Positions 57,369-64,000 of a stretch of DNA of 64,000 nucleotides are shown here, in pieces (within the stretch, counting starts at the first letter, position 1; each line of letters opens with the position of its first letter). The notes beneath the pieces are model-generated. The model was given only the letters and a program-made list of their open reading frames with translations. It did not search any database and was not told the origin of the DNA. The translations under genes were made by a program, and so were the position numbers. The DNA comes from Symsagittifera roscoffensis (lineage: Eukaryota; Xenacoelomorpha; Acoela; Convolutidae): positions 73,365,617-73,429,616 of the forward strand of contig NC_087063.1 of the NCBI RefSeq assembly GCF_963678635.1, in the 5' to 3' direction.

Positions 57369-58130
57369 ATGGACAATTTCAACTTGGATGAATTGATGGA
57401 CCTGGCAGAGGCATATGTAGGACCGATGGTAGATGCGATCTATCGTCGGCTAATGGATCGAGACGTCGCTCTGGAGGACCCAGAGGTAGTCATGTTGCCG
57501 ACCGCCTTGATAAACATCTTGGGGCATGACAACCGTGGGGACCGCCCCACGGAAGTCCTATTGATGGCAGCATACGGAGAAAGAGGAGTACTAGACCGCC
57601 CGAACATGAGAGTGATGAGGTGGAGAAACGAAGCTCTCTCAGGGAGTGACTTGGCGAACGGGCCTGGATTGGAAAGTTCGAGGACCTACCAACCAGGTGA
57701 GATGCCCTTGCCCACCAAGCCTGAGCCTGGACTGAGAAGAATGCATCAGGAAATGAACAGCGAGGCTGCCTCGTCTAGGTCACCACTGAGAGTAGCTTTG
57801 CCACCAAGGAGGGCAATAGCAGAAGAGGAGGTTTGAACGAACGAAACCAGGCAAGATCTAGATGATATGAAAGACGAGCTGGAGACGACTAGAAAGGAGC
57901 TGGACGAGATGACCAAGGCCATGCTTACTATAGAAGAAGATTGGGATATGTGGAGGAAGTTGTCTGAAGACTGCAACAAGAAGCAGGGTGAAGAGATAGA
58001 GCACTTGAGGCGAGAATACAAGCAGCGATCGGAGCGTCTGTCGTTAACGGAAGCCATAGAAAAAGTCATACCTACAAGGGATTTTCCTCGTGGGCAGTCC
58101 CCGATGGAACTCTTGACGCCTGAGAAATGA
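57369..58130 (+). pseudogene. element 2 accessory ORF 1: helical N-domain plus coiled coil
   Basis: One frame from ATG 57369 to TGA 58128, interrupted by a single TGA at 57834. The first 90 residues look folded (LDELMDLAEAYVGPMVDAIY, MLPTALINILGHD), then a Pro/Ser linker, then after the stop a coiled coil (DDMKDELETTRKELDEMTK, EEIEHLRREYKQRSERL). Folded-domain plus coiled coil recalls ORF1/gag-like nucleic-acid-binding proteins, but I recognise no family. Its stop overlaps the next ATG (ATGA). Confidence 0.55.
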
Positions 58131-58450
58131 GTCAGACTACAGAAACGCGACTCCCGACTGCAACTGGTCGAGTGACAATCCCGGACCCGAGTGATACCTT
58201 AGGTGACCCAGTCGTGGAACAGACGATGAGGAAGCTGATAGAGACAGCTGGATGACTAGTGGCCAACAGGAATGCGCCAGGTTCCGTGGTGACTGCACCC
58301 TATGGAACAATCGACGACACGGGCAGAGTACAACTCTCCCAAGACGCGATGACTAAAGAGGGAATTAGCGATGCAACGTTACAAACGAGGAGCTTTAGGA
58401 TCCCAGACAGGAACATCCGAGGGATGCCGGCGAAGAAAGCGCCCGAGTGA
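58127..58450 (+). pseudogene. element 2 accessory ORF 2, small, unknown
   Basis: ATG 58127 overlaps the stop of ORF 1 by ATGA. Frame runs to TGA 58448 with one TGA at about 58253. Text is polar: LPTATGRVTIPDPSDTLGD and PYGTIDDTGRVQLSQDAM. After 58450 the coding style continues in another frame (NNQLKYNFTGVPDTDPR) up to the SGNH ORF, so this may be the N-terminal region of that protein with frameshifts. Confidence 0.45.
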
Positions 58451-58544
58451 TTGATGTACAAAAGAACAATCAGTTGAAGTATAACTTCACAGGAGTTCCG
58501 GATACGGACCCGAGAGCCTGCTTCAACCGAGCGACCTGCAACAA

Positions 58545-59261
58545 CCGCCACTTGGGACATCACATCTGATACTGAGGGACAGCTTGGTCAGAGTGGTCCA
58601 AAGTTTGAGGACTTCCTGGATCATCACGGTGATGCCGTTTGGAGGCGCAACGATAGCCCAGTAATTTCGGATGGTGGAGCAGATGAACCCAGGGAGAATC
58701 CCTCACGTAATGATCCTAGTAGGGACAAACAACATCTCGAGAAGCTCAGATGAGGAAGAGGCACTATGGGGATCGATGATGGTGTGCCTATTTACTACTC
58801 TCTGGCAGAAGTTCAACTGCGCGGTACTGACCGTATGCACTGTACCAATGAGCACGAAGATGTTGACAGCCGCAGGAAGGAGACATAATGAAGGAGCAAT
58901 CAGGTGGAACAACATCCTGAGGAATCTTGCGAGTCGGAATGCTGGACGGATGATCCTTATGGATATTGAGCATGAGCTGAGAGCTATGGATCAGGCCAGA
59001 CTGACTACTGACGGCATCCACTTTGACAGCATCGAGGGAAAAGGCTGGTTGAACAGAGTCTTCCAAGAGCGATTAGATGAAATGGAAGTAGGACTCTTTG
59101 ACACGGGAGTGCTGAAGAAGGAAGAAACATCGAATAAACCGGCAATTTCAACCTTTGTGCCTCCTTACTTGGAAACACGTTTGGGAATGGTCCCAGCCGT
59201 GACTATCTATAGGCCGCAAAGCTCTAGCGAACCCGGGCAAAGAACGGACGTACAAGATTGA
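58545..59261 (+). pseudogene. SGNH/GDSL-hydrolase-like ORF, copy 1
   Basis: Block I reads ILRDSLVRV (Ser present, Gly before Asp replaced by Arg), block II FGGATIAQ, block III ILVGTNN (about 58716-58733), block V TDGIHF (about 59007-59024) supplying the Asp/His pair. This is the SGNH esterase fold order. A TAA at 58662 follows block II; copy 2 has TTA there. The frame ends with TGA at 59259 and continues beyond it in phase. SGNH domains are known as extra ORFs in some LINEs and in bdelloid rotifer LTR elements. Confidence 0.75.
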
Positions 59262-61202
59262 TTGGGGGAAGCGCCCTTGAGAAGAACCATTAATCCCAGA
59301 CGAAGACTAGAGCCTGTCAACCCGACAGCAAAAACGACCAGCACCTCTAGATCGGATACGAGATCAGAGACGACGAGCACCAGTCGAGAGGAGCGACGCC
59401 CAAACAGGAGCTCTCTGATGTGGTCGAGGCCCATACCTTCTCCCTGGCACATATATAAGGATAATCTGATGAATCTGAATCTTCAGACGATGATCTTTGC
59501 AGCAGATGCCATGAGGATGCTGAATGGAGCGATGTTATCTGTCGGCGGACTGTACTCGATAGCAGGAGTGGACTGGTTGATAGCTGCTGGCAAAAACTTC
59601 AGCTCTACAACTGCCTTGAGGTTTGCCGACCTGGAGGAACTGCCCTCGAACAATACAATGGGTCCAGTGAATGCAAGACCGTTACAAGACGTGAAACTGA
59701 ATCACGACGAAGGGAAGCGAGAAGAGAGACCTGGAAGTTTCCTGACAACGAGGGCGCCAAATGGACAACATGTGAAGATGTTCAGGCAGGTGAAAGCACC
59801 CCCAGGCCATGTGAAAGAAAGAGCGTATCCGAAACAAATGATTCAGGAAGGTGATGTTCAGAGATACGGTGGGTTGCAAGCGATAAAGAAAGATGAGACC
59901 ATTTTCGCAGCATACGACAAGGCAGAAATGAGGAAGGCCAAGATCATGATAGTCGCGAATTCAGACTTCGTATATACCTCCAAGTCTCTGTTTTGGCCTG
60001 ATGTGATAATGTTGGCAGCGGTCGACCTGGACCTAACACAATCCGTGTCGATGGCAATCGGAGTGCAAAGGCAGACAGATATGAACCCAATTACAATTGT
60101 GTTCGCTGGCATCAATGACCATCTACACAGTAGAGGTTTCCTGAGCAGACTCAGAGAGCCTACGACAGCCGAAGCCGCTGTATGGCCTGCGATAAAAGAT
60201 ACCCTCGAGTCAATGAGTGAAGTAGTGGATACCCTGAATGAAGGTTCCTTCACCAAGATAACACCGAGAGCCGTGTTCGCGCTGTCTCCAGGGTGTGCAC
60301 GTCTCCCGGATGGACTAAAGTTCGTGTATGCGATTCTGGCTTTGCCCTCGGAAGGGAAATATGATGTAATCATATCAGCCCCAAATCGCATGATAGAGAT
60401 GGAGAACCTGAGACCACTCAGAGCTGAACTACCTGCGGTGTGATCGGATATCTCGAATGCGATGAGAGGATTCAAGGACCATTCACTACACATGCTAATG
60501 TTGGACGAAGTGCTGGGGCTCGAACTGACCAACTTCAGTCGACAGCTCAAGTTGAAGCCAGGAATAGATGACGATCATCGAGTAATTGTGGCGAAATCGA
60601 ATGATTTATGGTTCCGAGGAATGGACAAAAAGGAGGAAGGAAAGAGAAGAAAGAGCTCCAAGGATACCAGAGCTCACTTGGAAGCGATGGTTTTGAGAAC
60701 CAAACCAGAGGCTAACCAAAGGCTACACCTAAGTTCTCGAGTAGCGGCATTGGATGCGGATGCTTTTGAGCAAGGCCCAGTGATGATCAGGAAGATCCAT
60801 GCCTACTTAGTGAAGGAGGTGAACCTGGCCGAAAATGCCTAGGAAAATGCAGTCGAGTTTGTAAACAGAGTGTGCCAAGTTACCCTGGAACTTTTCTGGA
60901 CTCTGAAGTTGAAGAAGGAAGAAGAATTTGAACGGACTGATAGCATGCTGGAAGTGCTGGGAGCCGGGTGGACCGCGTCCTTCTTGGCAATAGCCTACCC
61001 AAAACTCTCTCGATATTTGATTAAAAAATTCCTCCAAGCAGTAGTGGAAGTATCAATCGTTGAAATACTAGCCTTGTTTGTGACGTTTGGAGCGGAAAAC
61101 TTCGTAAAAGGACCGGTTGTGCTGCTCACCGAAGGAATTCAAAACCTGCGATTAGATGGACTTCTAACATTGATTGCAATAACGCGGATGAATTTGCAAT
61201 AA
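59262..61202 (+). pseudogene. element 2 long accessory ORF with GIND motif, unknown
   Basis: Same frame as SGNH copy 1, separated only by TGA 59259. Pieces 59262-60443 (393 codons), 60462-60842 and 60870-61202 are all in phase, split by TGA 60441 and TAG 60840. It begins Arg/Pro/Ser-rich, then a folded region (MIVANSDFVYTSKSLFW, VMLAAVDLDL) leads to TIVFAGINDHLHSRGFLSRL (about 60093-60150), whose G-x-N-D resembles SGNH block III. RAVFALSPG, YDVIISAPNR and FEQGPVMIRKIHAYLLKE-like helices follow. It may be a second, diverged SGNH-like domain in one large polyprotein; no family is certain. Confidence 0.55.
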
Positions 61203-61226
61203 CGCGGATTGCAATAACAAGGGCTG

Positions 61227-61829
61227 ATGAATTTGAGACCGCCACTTGGGACATCACATCTGATACTGGGGGACAACTTGGTCAGAGTGCTCCAAAAATT
61301 GACCACGGTGATGGCGTTTGGAGGTGCAACGATAGCCCAGTTATTTCGGATGGTGGAGCAGATGAACCCAGGGAGAGTCCCTCACGTAATGATCCTAGTA
61401 GGGACAAACAACATCTCGAGAAGCTCAGATGAGGAAGAGGCACTATGGGAATCGATGATGGTGTGCCTATTTACTACTCTCTGGCAGAAGTTCAACTGCG
61501 CGGTACTGACCGTCTGCACTGTACCAATGAGCACGAAGATGTTGACAGCCGCAGGAAGGAGACATAACGAAGGAGCAATCAGGTGGAACAACATCCTGAG
61601 GAATCTTGCGAGTCGGAATGCTGGACGGATGATCCTTATGGATATTGAGCATGAGCTGAGAGCTATGGATCAGGCCAAACTGACTACTGACGGCATCCAC
61701 TTTGACAGCATCGAGGGAAAAGCCTGGTTGAACAGAGTCTTCCAAGAGCGATTAGATGAATTGGAAGTAGAACTCTTTGACACGGGAGTGCTGAAGAAGG
61801 AAGAAACATCGAATAAACCGGTAGTTTGA
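61227..61829 (+). pseudogene. SGNH/GDSL-hydrolase-like ORF, copy 2 (Ser to Asn)
   Basis: 200 codons open from ATG 61227 to TGA 61827. Nearly identical to copy 1 at an offset of 2679 after a 15-base gap in the block I-II interval. Block I reads ILGDNLVRV, so Gly is kept but the nucleophile Ser is Asn; blocks II, III (LVGTNN) and V (TDGIHF) are intact. It is open throughout yet should be catalytically dead if the family mechanism applies. Preceded by short repeats of GCAATAACGCGGAT at 61180-61220. Confidence 0.75.
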
Positions 61830-61833
61830 ATCT

Positions 61834-62337
61834 TTGTGCCTCCTAACTTGCGATCGCATGGGAGAAGTGTCCAGAGGGCATATTGAAGTGAGGGCATTGA
61901 GGGCACAAGACAAATGGCGAGATCACAAGAATTCCTCGACTCACTGCGGCATACCACAAGGTGAGAAAGAGCCGAAAGGTTGGGATGATTACAAGAAGCT
62001 GCCAGAGGAAATCCCTGAATTCCCTTTGATAAGAAGGATGTTGCTCGGAGCAGTCTCCGCAGTGCAAACTCCTAGGTTGAGAGCCTTTGAGACCAATAAA
62101 AGGAGGATGGCGAAATTCTCGGAAACGATGGATCCGTGTTTTGTGGGCAGAAATGCCGCAGTGTTACAGCATACGCACTTTGCTTACACGGATCAAGCAA
62201 CGAGAAGGCGAATAAGCAACGCAGCGACTCCGAAGCCTGCGAGATTTGACGAAGAATGGGCGAAACTGGATCTCCGGGCAATTCTAAAGACAAAGAACAA
62301 AGACTCCTCATGGAATCACCAAGGAGCAGAAGGATAG
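61834..62337 (+). pseudogene. element 2 accessory ORF after SGNH copy 2, unknown
   Basis: 167 codons: EVRALRAQDKWRDHKNSST, KGWDDYKKLPEEIPEFPL, FETNKRRMAKFSETMDPCF, a highly polar helical protein. It picks up one base out of phase from the SGNH ORF and probably belonged to the same chain. Ends TAG 62335, with the text continuing in the 62256-62486 frame. No family recognised. Confidence 0.45.
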
Positions 62338-62486
62338 AAGGCGCTGCCAGAGTACCCTTCTTGGGAACGTTACCCGAAGAAGTGCGGGAGGTGCATCACC
62401 GAGACCATGATGTAGATTGGACAGAGTGGCCTACATGGAAGAAGTCTGGCAGGTTGTTCAGAGCTATGGAACCCAGTCCATTTTGA
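62256..62486 (+). pseudogene. element 2 accessory ORF continuation, unknown
   Basis: The 3' part (from about 62320) reads FLGTLPEEVREVHHRDHDVD and WPTWKKSGRLFRAMEPSPF to a TGA at 62484, the likely true end of the preceding chain. The 5' part overlaps the previous ORF in another frame and is probably not translated. Confidence 0.4.
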
Positions 62487-62531
62487 AAGTAGGTCTCAAC
62501 TGACCACTAATGCGGAAAGTCCTTGACAACT

Positions 62532-63345
62532 CGACGAGTGTGAAGGGAGATTGAGTGAGTTGTTGATCGACTCAGCCACTGACGAAAGTGAGGCAAACTC
62601 TCCTATCAAGATGACGCCGCAAGAAGATAAAGGAGAAGTGGTATATCTGTCGAGAACCAGGAAAGGAACGATGCGATCAAAATTGGTGATCGATAAGATC
62701 AATTAAATGAAGATGAAGCTGGGCAGCAAAATGGTTTTGAGGAAAGCGGTAAAGACTAAGGTGGATTCTGAAATCTCGATAAAAGCTGTCAACTCAGCGG
62801 AAAAAAAACGAGTCGACAAAGCCATGGATTTGAGACAAGGTGATGATCGATTGCCTGTCACAGGCAGAATGTTGACTGATGTAGCAATGGTGCCACCCAT
62901 TCTCATGGCAGGGATAAAATCAAAAAATTATAAATCCAAACGGAGTGACCGCACTCTGACTGGAGCAACATTGGAAATGGAGATACTCAGCCAATGTGGG
63001 GAGAGTACCATGAAAGACTTTAAACCGTCTCCCATGAACCACGGAAAGGGAAGTGTCGTAGGACAGCTAATCCCAGTGGAATATAACCGACTGACACTGA
63101 CGAAGACTTTATCAGTAGATGAACCCGCCGGTGGATACATGGAGATGTTGGAGTACAGAAACTCGGCCAGAGGACACTTAATGGCTCTGGAAGACAAAAG
63201 TGCCAGGGAAGATTATCTGGAGACCATGATGCAAGGCACCACCCTCAAGCAGAAGGCATATGGGACTCTAGCATCGTCTGAGATGCAGGCGGAGACGATC
63301 GAGGAGTTGGTGAGCCTTCCATGGAAAGCAGTAGTGTTACGGTAA
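62532..63345 (+). pseudogene. element 2 accessory ORF 3, unknown
   Basis: A frame starting around EGRLSELLIDSATDESEANS (62532) runs to TAA 62703 and continues in phase from ATG 62707 for 212 codons to TAA 63343. Lys/Asp/Met-rich: MDLRQGDDRLPVTGRMLTDV, MEMLEYRNSARGHLMALEDK. No transmembrane segment, no Cys pattern. The 212-codon part is undamaged. Confidence 0.45.
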
Positions 63346-63357
63346 TTCGAAGAAGAA

Positions 63358-63720
63358 ATGAGGACCACGTCGAAGATACACGCTCTGATAGCAGTACCTT
63401 ACGTGAGAACTGAATTACAGCTGCGGTTCGCCTGGTGCATGATCGGAATGTTTCGCGGGGAATATGATTCAGAGGAAAGGAAAAGATCAAAGGAAGAAAA
63501 GGTATTCCTGATGACGAGTATGAGAGATCTGATAACCCAAGAGGGGGCAGCAGTAGCGTGCGCAAAGCGGAGAGACGCTCTCTGTTTCATCCGGTTCATG
63601 ATAGAGCAAATTTCAGTGCCAGCCTTGAGCACCTGTGTCAAGATGCTGAGAGAAGGCAATGAACGAGCGAAAGCCTTACTCTTGCTAGCACTGCTGGATT
63701 GCATCAAAGCTAACCAATGA
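63358..63720 (+). CDS. element 2 accessory ORF 4, small helical protein
   Basis: 120 codons from ATG 63358, undamaged. It starts 12 bases after the previous stop and its own TGA overlaps the next ATG (ATGA, 63717-63720). Helical, Arg/Leu/Ala-rich (RFAWCMIGMFRGEYDSEERK, CVKMLREGNERAKALLLLAL), four Cys. No family recognised. Confidence 0.5.
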   Translation: MRTTSKIHALIAVPYVRTELQLRFAWCMIGMFRGEYDSEERKRSKEEKVFLMTSMRDLITQEGAAVACAKRRDALCFIRFMIEQISVPALSTCVKMLREGNERAKALLLLALLDCIKANQ

Positions 63721-64000
63721 GGGTGAACATGAAAGAACCCTTGGAATTAGAACCCATGAGGAAAATAGACGAAATCAGGAGATTCTCAAACAAAGAGCTG
63801 AGGCTCAATAAGGAATCTATGGGAGCAATGCCGAAATCCAGTGAATACTGTGGACCGATCAGGAGGAAGTCCTACAGTTACGTGTCAAGAATCATAGGGA
63901 TAGCGTACAATCCATTCCTAAATGAAGACATACGCGATTGCTTCTTTGATTACGAGCAAGCAATGTTGCTGAGATTCTGGAAGTCTAGAATTGCAACGAT
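63717..64000 (+). CDS. element 2 accessory ORF 5, partial at window end
   Basis: Starts at ATG 63717 overlapping the previous stop and stays open to the last base (94 codons), so the 3' end is outside the window. Text: MKEPLELEPMRKIDEIRRFS, RKSYSYVSRIIGIAYNPF, DCFFDYEQAMLLRFW. Unknown. The ATGA overlap argues for translation coupled to the previous ORF. Confidence 0.5.
   Translation, partial: MRVNMKEPLELEPMRKIDEIRRFSNKELRLNKESMGAMPKSSEYCGPIRRKSYSYVSRIIGIAYNPFLNEDIRDCFFDYEQAMLLRFWKSRIAT

Larger units (their letters stand above)
47777..64000 (+). mobile_element. large Ty3/Gypsy-type element 2 with SGNH accessory ORFs (right end outside window)
   Basis: Plus-strand order gag, protease, RT, RNase H, integrase, then more than 7 kb of extra ORFs including SGNH hydrolase domains. 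The coding strand is purine-rich and uniform in style from gag to the right edge, which is why I treat it as one element. All main genes carry stops or frame breaks, but long frames survive. Its presumed 5' flank was split by element 1. Confidence 0.65.

Overview
The window looks like invertebrate animal (metazoan) nuclear DNA: AT-rich, with one spliced gene showing canonical GT/AG introns and tRNA-derived SINEs, a LINE and two large Ty3/Gypsy-type LTR retroelements. I see no bacterial features. The species cannot be named from the sequence alone.

Left third (1-17.6 kb): one real cellular gene on the minus strand, an ortholog of CCDC6 (coiled-coil domain-containing 6). I could place eight coding exons whose splice phases all agree: 17342-17103, 15962-15684, 14877-14623, 12028-11914, 11671-11515, 11081-10996, 7981-7802 and 1258-1074. 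Together they give 498 codons plus a stop. The introns hold old repeats, SINEs and, in the last 6.5-kb intron, a decayed LINE whose 5' part is tandemly triplicated (period 1641 bp).

17.6-20.6 kb: non-coding repeats, including two diverged units with a compensating hairpin and scattered TCCGGAGGGG motifs. The same motif forms a minisatellite at 46.8-47.0 kb. This suggests the two flanks were once adjacent and were split by an insertion.

20.6-46.7 kb: that insertion, a giant (26 kb) minus-strand Gypsy-type element with 803-bp LTRs (20608-21410 and 45914-46716) and a likely primer-binding site beside the right LTR. Its order is gag, protease, RT/RNase H, integrase, a low-complexity ORF, an envelope-like glycoprotein gene resembling chuvirus class III glycoproteins, and an extra 3' ORF. 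It is swollen by a 5.0-kb tandem duplication (env module), a 1.28-kb triplication (integrase C-terminus) and a 430-bp duplication inside env. All genes carry stops or frameshifts.

47-64 kb (runs off the right edge): a second, purine-rich plus-strand Gypsy element with gag (one intact and one broken zinc knuckle), protease, RT (YVDD), RNase H and integrase. An unusually long accessory region follows: a coiled-coil ORF, a small ORF, and an SGNH/GDSL-hydrolase ORF present twice. The two SGNH copies flank a long unknown ORF that carries another G-x-N-D motif. More unknown ORFs follow, some linked by ATGA stop/start overlaps. This region is the least familiar part of the window.
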